Assembly: GCF_047238125.1 (NCBI RefSeq)
Contig: NZ_JBDFMH010000001.1
Coordinates: 62,001-126,000 of the forward strand
From: JBDFMH01 sp047238125
Lineage (GTDB): Bacteria; Pseudomonadota; Alphaproteobacteria; Sphingomonadales; Sphingomonadaceae
Length of the DNA stretch: 64,000 bases
Reading direction: 5' to 3'
Shown: one piece after another, positions 1 through 9,268 of the stretch
Layout: each line of letters starts with the position of its first letter
Numbering within the stretch: the first letter of the stretch is position 1
Notes under the pieces: generated by a model
What the model was told of the DNA's origin: nothing
Databases searched by the model: none
The model's input: only the letters and a program-made list of their open reading frames with translations
Position numbers and translations under genes: made by a program

Positions 1-51
1 CCGTCCCGCAATCGGGCTAGCCTTGTTCCGAGGTTATTGGGGAACGAGTCG

Positions 52-666
52 ATGAAATTCAAAGCTTTGCTGGCGATCACGGCGACGTCGCTCTTCATTT
101 CAGCCGGGGCAAACGCCGCAAACCTGATCAGCGCCGACGTGACGGGTCCGAGCGGCACAATCTGGACCACGCGCGACACCGGAAACTATACGCTGTTCGT
201 TCAGACTCCTGGTCTGGGTGACTTCCTGAACCCGAATGACGAAGCGCTGAACGTCACGCCGACCGAGGGCGCCAATCGCTTCCTGCTGGCCGGCGAGGGC
301 TTCCGCCCGGGCGAGACCGCTAACTCCGATGCCATCTACACGGTGACACTCGGGTTCGCCGACGGCGCAACAATCTCGGGGACATACACGCCAGCCCTCA
401 ATAATTTCATCGGCGGCACGACCGCGACGGTGGGCAATACCACCTACGCGCTCACCAAATTCTCGTTCACGCGTACGCTCGGGGATTCGGTGAGCCCGAA
501 CGTTGCCTTTCCAGGTGGCAATAGCCACGATTATTCGGGTAACTTCACCTTCGACGTGACGACCGCGGCTGTGCCGGAGCCGGCTGCCTGGGCGCTCATG
601 ATCGGCGGCTTCGGTATCGTCGGCGGCGCTATGCGTCGTCGCGTGACCCGCATGACCTACGCCTGA
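52..666 (+). CDS. PEPxxWA-CTERM sorting-domain secreted protein
   Basis: A secreted protein of about 204 residues with no recognisable catalytic domain. The ATG at 52 is preferred over one five codons upstream because MKFKALLAITATSLFISAG then begins the protein as a normal signal peptide (cleavage near ANAA). The body is polar and rich in Gly, Thr and Asn, as in extracellular proteins. The end has the sorting tail: VPEPAAWALMIGGFGIVGG followed by RRR, that is a PEP motif, a hydrophobic helix and a basic end. Such tails are recognised by exosortases, and an exosortase gene lies at 12975. The job of the mature protein is unknown; a role in the matrix or cell surface is an inference. Confidence 0.85.
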   Translation: MKFKALLAITATSLFISAGANAANLISADVTGPSGTIWTTRDTGNYTLFVQTPGLGDFLNPNDEALNVTPTEGANRFLLAGEGFRPGETANSDAIYTVTLGFADGATISGTYTPALNNFIGGTTATVGNTTYALTKFSFTRTLGDSVSPNVAFPGGNSHDYSGNFTFDVTTAAVPEPAAWALMIGGFGIVGGAMRRRVTRMTYA

Positions 667-1246
667 TCTCGCCCGTTCGGTCGCCTGCAGCGGCAACCGT
701 TGCAGGCGGCTCACGCCGGGTGAGGGGGGACTTGATCCACAAGCTGGCGCTTTAGCCGGCGATGACGCTTGCTTCGGCCATGGCTGGTGCAAGGCGCGAG
801 CGCAGCACCGCCCACTTTAGACCAATTGGTCCTGACCGCGGATGCGCGGACCAAGAACGAGCCTGATCACGCCCTCCGAACCCTGACCTCCCGCTACACT
901 GCATCGGATAATCGTTGGAGGTGCCCGATGACGATGGAGCGGCTGTTGCCTCAGGATCACCTTCCAAGTGAGGAAGTGGGATGACGCGAGAGGTTGCGCA
1001 GCGCGCAATGCGAGCGGCCGCAGAAATTGAAAGTCCAATCCGCTGCCACCGAACTAGGGGTTTCGTGCGAGACACGACCGATGGTTTTGGACGCCGCATC
1101 AAAAGAATGACGCGACCCGCTAAGCTGCGCTCGCTGTCTCGTCGTCTCGGCGAAAGATAGCCGGCTTGCGTAACGCTAACATGAAAATGCCAGCAACGAG
1201 CCGAAGCGCCGCCTAGCGGCGCAAGCGGCTTTTGAGCATTGGAACT
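667..1246. other. 580-base gap without a convincing gene
   Basis: No reading frame here looks like a conserved protein. The one local signal is a TTGGAGG ribosome-site-like string six bases before an ATG at 928, which opens an 18-codon frame (MTMERLLPQDHLPSEEVG) closing at 984. The peptide resembles nothing I know, so I do not call it a gene. The right part is the downstream side of tRNA-Lys, which reads leftward. Confidence 0.4.
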
Positions 1247-1322
<76 letters not shown>

Positions 1323-1411
1323 ACATCGTTGTCGGAAGAAGGCTTCCCCCGTCAGGCGAGGCGCGCCGTTAGCATGGGGTCGGGCGGGCTGCAACACCTG
1401 TGACGCGGTTT

Positions 1412-2515
1412 TTAGCGGCGCGCACGATGCGCGCGATCGAGCGCCATCAGCATGCCGAAACACAGCATCACCGTCATCATCGCCGATCCGCCGAACGAGA
1501 CCAGCGGCAGCGGGATGCCGACCACCGGGGCCAGGCCCATCACCATCATCAGGTTGATCGCGACATAGAGGAAGATCGTCATCGAGAGACCGGCCGCCGC
1601 CAGCCGGGCAAAGCGGGTGCGGCCCCGCAACCCCACGTTCAGCCCCCAGCGCACGACCAGCAGGAAGCCCAGGATCAGCGCGACCCCCCCGAGCAGGCCC
1701 CATTCCTCGGCCATGGTGGCGAACACGAAATCGGTGTGGCCTTCGGGCAGGTAATCGAGATGGCTCTGGGTGCCATCGAGGAAGCCCTTGCCGAAGATGC
1801 CGCCCGATCCGATCGCGATCTTCGACTGGCTGATATGATAGCCGGTGCCGAGCGGATCGCTTTCGGGATCGAGGAAGATCAGCACCCGGTTGCGCTGATA
1901 TTCGTGCATCATCGAGAAGACGACCGGCATCGCCGCGCCCATCAGCAGCGCGCCGCCGGCGAACAGCCGAAGCGGGATGCCGGCCAGGAACATGATCGTG
2001 GCGCCGCCTGTCGCAATCATCAGCGCGGTGCCCAGATCGGGCTGGAGCATGACGAGCGCGAACGGCAGCCCGATCAGCACAGCGGCCGGCCAGATCGCGC
2101 TGAACCGGCGGATTTCGCCTGCGGGTAGCTGATCGTAGAAGCGGGCAAGCGCCAGCACGATCACCGGTTTCATGAGTTCGGACGGCTGCAGCCGGATGAT
2201 GCCAAGATCGAGCCAGCGCTGGCTGCCGCCGCCGACGAAGCCGAAGATTTCCACCAGGAACAGCAGCAGCAGGATCACGACATAGGTGGGCAGCGCGATC
2301 GCCTTCAGCTGATCCTCGCGCACGCGGCTGATCGCGATCGCCACGCCGATGAAGAAGGCGAAGCGGATGGCGTGGGAAAAGGCCCAGGGGCGGATGTTTC
2401 CGCCGGCCGCAGAATAGAGGACGACCAGCCCGAACCCGCCGATCGCGGCGACCAGCAGGATGATCCGCCAGGGCAGCTGCGCCAGCGGCGCGGGGACCAT
2501 CGAATCCCGCATCAT
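1412..2515 (-). CDS. rodA: Rod shape-determining glycosyltransferase RodA
   Basis: A SEDS-family peptidoglycan polymerase of 367 residues that works with PBP2 in lateral wall synthesis at the inner membrane. The protein is almost wholly hydrophobic with about ten membrane segments. It has SEDS landmarks such as GGSQRWLDLG, LQPSELMKP, LQPDLGTA, the loop HTDFVFATMAEEWG and the C-terminal PLVSFGGSAM. The length suits the family. Its ATG overlaps the stop of mrdA (ATGA), and the order mreB-mreC-mreD-mrdA-rodA is the standard elongation operon, so coupled translation with PBP2 is likely. An ATG one codon further in is equally possible. Confidence 0.96.
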   Translation of the reverse strand: MMRDSMVPAPLAQLPWRIILLVAAIGGFGLVVLYSAAGGNIRPWAFSHAIRFAFFIGVAIAISRVREDQLKAIALPTYVVILLLLFLVEIFGFVGGGSQRWLDLGIIRLQPSELMKPVIVLALARFYDQLPAGEIRRFSAIWPAAVLIGLPFALVMLQPDLGTALMIATGGATIMFLAGIPLRLFAGGALLMGAAMPVVFSMMHEYQRNRVLIFLDPESDPLGTGYHISQSKIAIGSGGIFGKGFLDGTQSHLDYLPEGHTDFVFATMAEEWGLLGGVALILGFLLVVRWGLNVGLRGRTRFARLAAAGLSMTIFLYVAINLMMVMGLAPVVGIPLPLVSFGGSAMMTVMLCFGMLMALDRAHRARR

Positions 2516-4491
2516 TCGCGCTCCAGCGCAGCGCCGGGGCCGGCGCTGGCGGCGATCGGGGCGGGCGGCGGCGCAGCCTGGGCCGATCGATAGGCCGCGG
2601 CCTTGCTGGCCATACGGGTCGCGATGTCGCCGCCCCAGCCGTCTTCCAGTTCCTCGAGCGTCTTCATCGCGCGGGCAGGATCATAGAGCCAGGTGATGCA
2701 ATCACGCGCGATCGGCCCGGCGACGCCGGATCCGGCGATGCCATGTTCGATCACGACCGCGACCGCATATCGCGGGTCCACTACCGGCGCGAAGGCGACG
2801 AACAGCGCATGGTCGCGATATTTCCAGGGCACGCCTTCGCCGCCGAACTTGCCGCCGCGCGCGCGTTCGGCGCGGGTGATGCGGCGGACCTGGGCGGTGC
2901 CGCTCTTGCCCGCCATCTCGATACCGGGCAGCAGCAGCCGCGCGCGGCCCGCCGTACCGCCGCCGTTGACGACCGCGCCCATCGCAGCGCGCACCCGATC
3001 CAGACTTTCGGCCGGAACGGGAAGCGGTGCCGCGGCGGGTGCGCGGCCGGGGATAAGGCTTGGCACCAGCATCCGCCCGCTGGCGATCCGCGCAGTCATG
3101 ACCGCCAGCTGGAGAGGATTGGCGAGCATGTAGCCTTGGCCGATCGTGGCGTTCAGCGTATCGGCGACCGTCCAGTCCGACTTGTATTTCCGCTGCTTCC
3201 AGGCGGTATCCGGCACGGTGCCGTAACGCTGCGAAGCGACCGGGATCGGATATTCCGCGCCCAGCCCGCACATCCGCGCGGACGCGGCGATGCGATCGAT
3301 GCCGATCGTGCGGCTCATCGCGTAGAAATAGATGTCGCAGCTCTGTGCGATCGCGGAGTGCATGTTGACGAAACCGTGGCCGCCGCGCTTGTGGCAATGG
3401 AACAGGCCCGATCCCAACCGGTAGCTGCCTGTGCAGCGGACCCCCTGGCTCGGGTCGATCCCGGCTTCCAGCAGCGCGAGCGCCACCATCGGCTTCACCG
3501 TCGACCCCGGCGGATACAGGCCCTGCAGCGTCTTGTTCAGCAGCGGCAGATGATCGTCGGCGGACAGCATTCCCCATTCGGCATGGCTGATGCCGTCCGA
3601 AAAGCTGTTGGGGTCATAGGCCGGCATCGATGCCATCGTGAGGAGCTGGCCCTTGTCGAGATCCATCACGACGACCGAGCCCGAATGATCGCCCAGCCGG
3701 CGGGCGGCATAGGTCTGCAGCCCGGCGTCGATCGTCAGCCTCAGCGTGCGGCCGGGGACATCGGGCTGGGTGGCGAGCTCGCGCACCAGCTTGCCGCGGG
3801 CGGTAACTTCGTTGCGGCGTGCGCCGGGCTTGCCGCGCAGCAAAGGCTCGGCAACCTTCTCAAGCCCCTCCTTGCCGATCTTGAAGCCCGGCGTGATCAA
3901 CAGCGGGTTCTTCTCCGCCTCATAATCCTTGGCGGAAGCGGCCCCGACATAGCCGGCCAGATGGCCGACCGCGGCGCCATCCGGATAGAAGCGGGAATAG
4001 CCCTGCTGCGGCACGACGCCGGGCAATTCGAGCTGGCGGAGCGAGACCGCGGCATAGCGTTCGTACGGGATATTCTCGGCCACGGGCACGGGCTGAAAGC
4101 CGGCGGCTTTCTCCAAATCCTCGCGGATCCGATCCATCTCCTCCGGCGGCAGCATCAACAGGCGTTGCAGCGCGGCCAGCACGCGCGGAGCATCGTGCAG
4201 CTGATCCTTGATCAGATCGACGCGGAAATCGGTGCGGTTGATCGCCATCGGCTTGCCGGTGCGATCGACGATCCAGCCGCGGCGTGGCGGGATCAGCTGC
4301 AGCTGGACCCGATTGTCTTCCGCCATCAACTGATAGCGTTCGTTCTGCGCGATCGAGAGCCAGGCCATGCGCCCGGCCAGCAGCGCGGCGATGCCGGCCT
4401 GCGCGCCGCCCAGCACCATCGCCCGCCGGGTGAAGCTGAACGCCTGCATATGTTCGGTCACGATGCGCGGCCGGCGCGCAAGCCACTTCAT
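2512..4491 (-). CDS. mrdA: Penicillin-binding protein 2
   Basis: A class B transpeptidase of 659 residues that crosslinks peptidoglycan during elongation, anchored by one N-terminal membrane segment (AMVLGGAQAGIAALLAGRMA). The dimerisation domain contains RGWIVDRTGKPMA. The penicillin-binding domain has the serine motif PGSTVKP (SxxK), a downstream SCD triad in the place of SxN, and KSGTAQ as the KTG-type box. The ATG at 4491 is chosen because it overlaps the mreD stop (ATGA) and gives the usual short cytoplasmic tail MKWLARRPR; upstream in-frame sequence belongs to mreD. It is the partner of RodA, which follows with another four-base overlap. Confidence 0.96.
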   Translation of the reverse strand: MKWLARRPRIVTEHMQAFSFTRRAMVLGGAQAGIAALLAGRMAWLSIAQNERYQLMAEDNRVQLQLIPPRRGWIVDRTGKPMAINRTDFRVDLIKDQLHDAPRVLAALQRLLMLPPEEMDRIREDLEKAAGFQPVPVAENIPYERYAAVSLRQLELPGVVPQQGYSRFYPDGAAVGHLAGYVGAASAKDYEAEKNPLLITPGFKIGKEGLEKVAEPLLRGKPGARRNEVTARGKLVRELATQPDVPGRTLRLTIDAGLQTYAARRLGDHSGSVVVMDLDKGQLLTMASMPAYDPNSFSDGISHAEWGMLSADDHLPLLNKTLQGLYPPGSTVKPMVALALLEAGIDPSQGVRCTGSYRLGSGLFHCHKRGGHGFVNMHSAIAQSCDIYFYAMSRTIGIDRIAASARMCGLGAEYPIPVASQRYGTVPDTAWKQRKYKSDWTVADTLNATIGQGYMLANPLQLAVMTARIASGRMLVPSLIPGRAPAAAPLPVPAESLDRVRAAMGAVVNGGGTAGRARLLLPGIEMAGKSGTAQVRRITRAERARGGKFGGEGVPWKYRDHALFVAFAPVVDPRYAVAVVIEHGIAGSGVAGPIARDCITWLYDPARAMKTLEELEDGWGGDIATRMASKAAAYRSAQAAPPPAPIAASAGPGAALERE

Positions 4492-4994
4492 GCCAACCGC
4501 CACCTGTCGAGCGAGGCGGCGAAGCGCGCGGCGAACGGGAAGCACAGGATCGTCATCGCGATCAGCGGCAGCATGGTCGGCACCATATCGAGGGCGAGGC
4601 CGGCCGCGAACAGCTGGCCCGTCATCACCACCATAAGCGCGACCGCCGCGATCGACCAGTCCAGCCAATAATCCCGCCACGGCAATCGGTTGTCGATCCG
4701 GTCGACGGCGAGGAACACCGCCGTCCACAGCGCCATGCCGGATCCCAGCGGCTGACCGGTCAGCAGATCATCGGCCAGCCCCAGCGGCAGCCCCGCCCAG
4801 GCCGGCCAGAGTTCCGGCCGCAGGAGCCGCCAGGCAAGCATCATCAGCAGGCCGAACGGCGGCAGCGCAGGCGCGGACGCGATCACCGGCAGCGCGCCCA
4901 GTGCGGATCCCGCCAGCGTCGATGCGATCGGCACCACGCGCACCCGCGCCGGGCGGATCACGACCGGCTGATAGGGGCGGGCGGGGCGGCTCAT
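4488..4994 (-). CDS. mreD: Rod shape-determining protein MreD
   Basis: A small polytopic inner-membrane protein of 168 residues with about five hydrophobic segments. The segment around GLPLGLADDLLTGQPLGSG matches the conserved MreD membrane loop with acidic residues. MreD is part of the elongasome with MreB, MreC, PBP2 and RodA. It overlaps mreC upstream and mrdA downstream by four bases each (ATGA), so its level is probably tied to both by translational coupling. The family is poorly conserved in sequence; the identification leans equally on position and on topology. Confidence 0.93.
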   Translation of the reverse strand: MSRPARPYQPVVIRPARVRVVPIASTLAGSALGALPVIASAPALPPFGLLMMLAWRLLRPELWPAWAGLPLGLADDLLTGQPLGSGMALWTAVFLAVDRIDNRLPWRDYWLDWSIAAVALMVVMTGQLFAAGLALDMVPTMLPLIAMTILCFPFAARFAASLDRWRLA

Positions 4995-5896
4995 GGCGCT
5001 GGCGCGGCGGGCGGGGGTGCGGCGGTGCCGGGTGCGGCGATCGGTCGCACGGCATCGGGCGCATAGACCCCTTGCACGAGAACGAGATCGACGCGTGCGG
5101 GATCGGCAAGCGGCCAGGCAATCGCGCCGTCATTGTCGGTCGCGGTCACGATCGCGACCGGGATGCCGGGTGGATAGAGGCCGCCGGTGCCCGAGGTGAT
5201 CGCCAGGTCGCCGCGCCTGAACGGGTTCTCGCCGGCGATCAGCGGCCGCAGCCGCAGCCGACCGTCTCCAGTCCCCAGCGCCAGTGCGGGCAGGCCGCCG
5301 CGCGCCAGCACGACCGGCACCGTGCTGCCGCCATCGCTGATCATCAGCACGCGCGACGAGCCCCGCCCGGTTTCGAAGATGCGGCCGATCAGCCCTTCGG
5401 GCGCGCGCACCGGCTGGCCCGGGCGCACGCCCTGATTGAAGCCGGCGGCCAGCGTCGCCAGGCGGCGGCTGCCACTGGTGGTGGAGCCCACGATGCGAGT
5501 GGTCACCACCGTCTGGGGCGTGCGTTCCACCAACCGCAGCAGCGCGCGCAGCCGGCGATTCTCGGCGCGGATCGCGCGCGCCTCGACCAGCTTGCGCCGC
5601 GCGATGTCATTCTCGCGGCGGAGGCGCCCGTTCTGGCGGCCGGCATCGACATAGGCGACGATACCGTCGTCGAGCGATGCGACCCAGTTGACCGCGCTGC
5701 GGCCGGCCCCGGTGACCGGTGCGGTGATATCGAGCGTGGTGCCGCGCAGGATCGCGAAGCCCTGCGGATCGAGCCGCGCGATCGCGACCAGCGCCAGGCC
5801 GATCACGATGCCCGACACCGCGATCACATAGCCGGCGAACAGCGCATATTGGGCGCGGCGCGAATAGCCGGGACTGCGGTGACGGGGCGGCGCCAT
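4991..5896 (-). CDS. mreC: Rod shape-determining protein MreC
   Basis: A periplasmic elongasome scaffold of 301 residues. A short basic cytoplasmic start (MAPPRHRSPGYSRR) leads into one membrane helix, then a coiled-coil stretch near VDAGRQNGRLRRENDIARRKLVEA and a beta-rich domain with GFNQGVRPGQPV and the GLIGRI motif typical of MreC. The ATG at 5896 is chosen because GGAGAG lies at suitable distance upstream and only 16 bases separate it from the mreB stop. The Pro/Ala tail at the C-terminus is usual in alphaproteobacteria. Confidence 0.95.
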   Translation of the reverse strand: MAPPRHRSPGYSRRAQYALFAGYVIAVSGIVIGLALVAIARLDPQGFAILRGTTLDITAPVTGAGRSAVNWVASLDDGIVAYVDAGRQNGRLRRENDIARRKLVEARAIRAENRRLRALLRLVERTPQTVVTTRIVGSTTSGSRRLATLAAGFNQGVRPGQPVRAPEGLIGRIFETGRGSSRVLMISDGGSTVPVVLARGGLPALALGTGDGRLRLRPLIAGENPFRRGDLAITSGTGGLYPPGIPVAIVTATDNDGAIAWPLADPARVDLVLVQGVYAPDAVRPIAAPGTAAPPPAAPAP

Positions 5897-5912
5897 CGCC
5901 GCTCTCCTTCGC

Positions 5913-6953
5913 TCAGGCGGTCTGCAGGACGCCGCGGAAGATGGGGTCCTCCAGCGCGCGGCCGGTGCCCAGGGCAACGCAGGTCAGCGGATCCTCCGCT
6001 ACCGTAACCGGCAGGCCGGTCTCCTCGCGCAGCACCTTGTCGATACCCTGCAGCAGCGCGCCACCGCCGGTCAGCACGATGCCCTGGTCGACGATATCGG
6101 CGGCCAGTTCCGGCGCGGTATTCTCCAGCGCGATCCGCACGCCTTCGACGATCGCGGACACCGGCTCGCTCAGCGCCTCGGCGATCTGCGCCTGGGTAAT
6201 CGAGATCTCCTTGGGCACGCCGTTGACCAGATCGCGGCCCTTGATGTGGATGGTCTGACCCTTGCCGTCTTCCGGCATGTGCGCGATGCCGACTTCCTGC
6301 TTGATGCGTTCGGCCGTGGCTTCGCCGATCAGCAGGTTGTGGTTGCGGCGGACATAGGATCCGATCGCCTCGTCCATCTTGTCACCGCCGACGCGCACCG
6401 ACGTGGTGTAGGCCAGCCCGCGCAGCGAAAGCACCGCGACTTCGGTGGTGCCGCCGCCGATATCGACCACCATCGAGCCGACCGGTTCGGTGACCGGCAT
6501 GCCCGCGCCGATCGCCGCCGCCATCGGCTCCTCGATCAGCCAGACCTGGCTCGCGCCGGCGTTGGAAGCGGCATCGCGGATCGCGCGGCGCTCGACCTTG
6601 GTCGATCCGGAGGGGACGCAGATCACGATTTCCGGCCAGCGCGGGAAGCGGCGCTGGCCATGCACCTTGGTGATGAAATGCTTGATCATCTGTTCGGCGA
6701 CATCAATGTCGGCGATCACCCCATCGCGCAGCGGCCGGATCGCTTCGATCGTGCCCGGGGTCTTGCCCAGCATCAGCTTGGCGTCCTCGCCGACCGCACG
6801 GACCTTCTTCTGGCCGTCGATCGTCTCGATCGCGACCACCGACGGCTCGTTGAGGACGATGCCGCGCCCGCGCACATAGACGACCGTGTTCGCGGTGCCG
6901 AGATCGATCGCCATGTCGTGCGACATGAATTTGAACCAACGTGTGAACGCCAT
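5913..6953 (-). CDS. mreB: Actin-like rod shape protein MreB
   Basis: An actin homologue of 346 residues that forms membrane-associated filaments directing wall synthesis. Nucleotide-binding motifs are present: MAIDLGTANTVVYVRG (phosphate 1), VVDIGGGTTEVAVLSL (phosphate 2) and GIVLTGGGALLQGID (adenosine). MAFTRWFKF forms the amphipathic membrane-binding start seen in relatives, so the ATG at 6953 is preferred; an ATG at 6974 and a TTG at 6980 are in frame. It heads the mreBCD-mrdA-rodA operon and is divergent from mutL, so the 122 bases between them should hold promoters for both. Confidence 0.97.
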   Translation of the reverse strand: MAFTRWFKFMSHDMAIDLGTANTVVYVRGRGIVLNEPSVVAIETIDGQKKVRAVGEDAKLMLGKTPGTIEAIRPLRDGVIADIDVAEQMIKHFITKVHGQRRFPRWPEIVICVPSGSTKVERRAIRDAASNAGASQVWLIEEPMAAAIGAGMPVTEPVGSMVVDIGGGTTEVAVLSLRGLAYTTSVRVGGDKMDEAIGSYVRRNHNLLIGEATAERIKQEVGIAHMPEDGKGQTIHIKGRDLVNGVPKEISITQAQIAEALSEPVSAIVEGVRIALENTAPELAADIVDQGIVLTGGGALLQGIDKVLREETGLPVTVAEDPLTCVALGTGRALEDPIFRGVLQTA

Positions 6954-7075
6954 GTGCTCGTCTGTCCCGCCCATCGACAATTGATGCGCCGCGCGCCCCC
7001 CCGCCGGAACGGTGTGATTCTGTCGGATGTTACGGCGGGTCGCGGAAGCCCGCCGCTTGGGCTAGGGATTGCTGC

Positions 7076-8824
7076 ATGTCAATACGACGGCTCCCCGAGC
7101 ATCTGATCAATCGAATCGCGGCCGGCGAGGTCGTCGAGCGTCCCGCGGCGGCGCTGAAGGAACTGGTCGAGAACGCCATCGACGCTGGTGCCACGCGCAT
7201 CGCTATCGCCTTGATCGAAGGCGGAATTTCGAAGATCGAGGTGATCGACGACGGGCGCGGCATGACCCCGGCCGAGATGGCGCTGGCACTGGAGCGGCAT
7301 GCGACATCCAAGCTGCCGGACGATGCGATCGAGGCGGTGACGACGCTGGGTTTCCGCGGCGAGGCCTTGCCCTCCATCGCAAGCGTGGCACGGCTGACCG
7401 TCGAAAGCCGTGTGCGGGGCGCGGATGGCTGGCGACGGGTGATCGATCATGGCGCGTTGGCGGAAGAAGGGCCGGCCGCGCTGCCACCCGGTACCCGCAT
7501 GGTGGTGGACGGGCTGTTCGACCGGGTGCCCGCGCGCCGCAAGTTCCTGCGCTCGGCGCGATCCGAATATGCCGCCTGCGTCGATACGGTGCGGCGGCTG
7601 GCGATGGCGCGGCCCGACATCGGCTTCACGCTGGAGCATGACGGGCGGCGCAGTATCGCGGTGACGCCGCAGGACAGCCGGCCGGCGCGGGTGGCGGCGC
7701 TGACCGATCGCGAGCTGATCGCCAACAGCGTGCCGCTGGATCATGTTCGCGGTACGGTGACGCTGGGCGGGGTCGCGGGCCTGCCGACCTTCAACCGCGG
7801 CGTGGCCGATCATCAATATCTGTTCGTCAACGGCCGCCCGGTGAAGGACCGGCTGCTGATCGGCGCGGTGCGCGGCGCATATCAGGATCTGCTGGCGCGC
7901 GACCGGCACCCGGTCGTCGCGCTGTTCATCGATCTGCCGGGGGACGAAGTCGACGTGAACGTGCACCCGGCGAAGACCGAGGTGCGGTTCCGCGATCCGG
8001 GGATGATCCGCGGGCTGATCGTTGGCGGGCTGCGCGCCGCGCTTGATTCGGCGGGGCATCGCAGCGTGCAGCGACCGTCCGCCGCCGCGCTCGGCAGCTG
8101 GCATGTCGAGCCGCTGGCCCCGGCCTGGGCGCCGCCGACGCGGGGCGCGGCGCAAGGGTCGGTCTGGGATGCGCGGCCGGATTATCTGCCCGAACCGGCG
8201 GGGCGGGCCGAGCCGGCGGTGACGCAGCCGCCGGCCGCGGCCTCGCACCCGCTGGGCATCGCGCGCGGGCAGGTGGCGAACACCTATATCGTAGCCGAGG
8301 CGGCGGACGGGCTGGTGCTGGTCGATCAGCATGCCGCGCACGAACGGCTGGTGCTGGAGCGGATGCGCGCCGGCATGGCGCACGGCGGCGTGCCGGCGCA
8401 GGCGCTGCTGCTGCCGCAGGTGGTGGAGCTGGACGAGCCCGCCTGCGACAGGCTCGAGGCGCGGATCGACGAGCTCGCCGCGCTCGGACTGGCGCTGGAG
8501 CGGTTCGGCCCGAAGGCGATGCTGGTGCGCGCGACCCCCGCGGCGCTGGGCGGCGGCGACCCGACCGGCCTTATCACCGATCTTGCCGACGAGCTGGCAG
8601 CCTATGACGAGGCGCTATCGCTGAAGGAACGGCTCGATCATGTCGCAGCGACCATGGCCTGCCACGGCTCGGTCCGCGCGGGGCGAACGTTGTCCGTGAT
8701 CGAGATGAACGCGCTGCTCCGCGAGATGGAGGCGACGCCGCATTCGGGCCAGTGCAACCATGGCCGGCCGACCTGGGTGAAGCTGGCGCTGGGGGATGTG
8801 GAGAAGCTGTTCGGGCGGAAGTAG
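7076..8824 (+). CDS. mutL: DNA mismatch repair protein MutL
   Basis: The mismatch-repair mediator, 582 residues. The N-terminal GHKL ATPase has ELVENAIDAG, DDGRGM and GFRGEALPS, followed by a transducer domain with NVHPAKTEVRF. A variable proline/alanine-rich linker leads to the C-terminal dimerisation domain. That domain contains DQHAAHERLVLE near residue 415, fitting DQHA(X)2E(X)4E, plus ACHGSVRAG and CNHGRPTW. These are the metal-binding endonuclease motifs, so this MutL is probably a nicking type rather than the E. coli type. No methyl-directed mutH is visible nearby, which agrees. It appears to be a single-gene unit. Confidence 0.97.
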   Translation: MSIRRLPEHLINRIAAGEVVERPAAALKELVENAIDAGATRIAIALIEGGISKIEVIDDGRGMTPAEMALALERHATSKLPDDAIEAVTTLGFRGEALPSIASVARLTVESRVRGADGWRRVIDHGALAEEGPAALPPGTRMVVDGLFDRVPARRKFLRSARSEYAACVDTVRRLAMARPDIGFTLEHDGRRSIAVTPQDSRPARVAALTDRELIANSVPLDHVRGTVTLGGVAGLPTFNRGVADHQYLFVNGRPVKDRLLIGAVRGAYQDLLARDRHPVVALFIDLPGDEVDVNVHPAKTEVRFRDPGMIRGLIVGGLRAALDSAGHRSVQRPSAAALGSWHVEPLAPAWAPPTRGAAQGSVWDARPDYLPEPAGRAEPAVTQPPAAASHPLGIARGQVANTYIVAEAADGLVLVDQHAAHERLVLERMRAGMAHGGVPAQALLLPQVVELDEPACDRLEARIDELAALGLALERFGPKAMLVRATPAALGGGDPTGLITDLADELAAYDEALSLKERLDHVAATMACHGSVRAGRTLSVIEMNALLREMEATPHSGQCNHGRPTWVKLALGDVEKLFGRK

Positions 8825-8844
8825 ATCAACGATCCTCACTCTCT

Positions 8845-9006
8845 TTATGCTCGAATGATGTCCGCCACATATGATGCGAAGGCGACTGCGACCCGCACCA
8901 AGCCAATTACGACGGCGAGAACAAGGACCGCCCAAGCTGGCCATGGGCTTGCGATAGGCAACAGCAAAGGTCCTAGATTTGCCAGTCCCGAAATCGTGAA
9001 TCTCAT
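8845..9006 (-). CDS. Small 53-residue membrane peptide
   Basis: A very short gene supported mainly by its start. An AAGGAGG ribosome site lies nine bases before the ATG at 9006, the best such site in the neighbourhood. The product starts MRFTISGLANLGPLLL and continues through a proline/tryptophan break (SPWPAWAV) into a strongly hydrophobic helix (VLVLAVVIGLVRVAVAF), ending SYVADIIRA. It looks like a one- or two-helix inner-membrane peptide. It is convergent with mutL. I do not recognise a family, and base composition is lower in GC than in mutL, so horizontal origin or fast evolution is possible. Confidence 0.55.
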   Translation of the reverse strand: MRFTISGLANLGPLLLPIASPWPAWAVLVLAVVIGLVRVAVAFASYVADIIRA

Positions 9007-9268
9007 TGCCGCGTCCCTCCTTGGTCCAAAGGAGATAGGGCGAAGAGGGCATGGTCTAATAGTTGGCCGCGTTCGGCAGTGAACCGATCACGTGTAGCAA
9101 ACATGATGCAGTCACATCGATGCCCCAGCGGTCCAGGACACGTAGTTTTCCGATTTTTGCGGTAAGGCTGCGCATCAGTTCGCTATCGGCGCGCGCAGCC
9201 CATCGCGTTACCGCCATCAGGCCGGACACTGATCCGACCTGAATTCTGTCCTTCACGACGACTACAGG
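9007..9268. other. Gap between the small membrane gene and the radical SAM gene
   Basis: This stretch holds the ribosome site of the 53-codon gene and, on the minus strand, a 66-codon frame from a GTG at 9256 to 9056. That frame has no ribosome site, no recognisable domain and ordinary composition, so I treat it as probable noise. Nothing else was seen. Confidence 0.35.

Noticed and set aside
2743..4671. A 642-codon plus-strand open frame
   Set aside because: It lies fully antisense to mrdA, whose catalytic motifs are all present, and reads as His/Arg/Asp-rich shadow sequence.
9056..9256. A 66-codon minus-strand frame from a GTG
   Set aside because: No ribosome site, no membrane or domain pattern, and the adjacent 53-codon gene has much better support.
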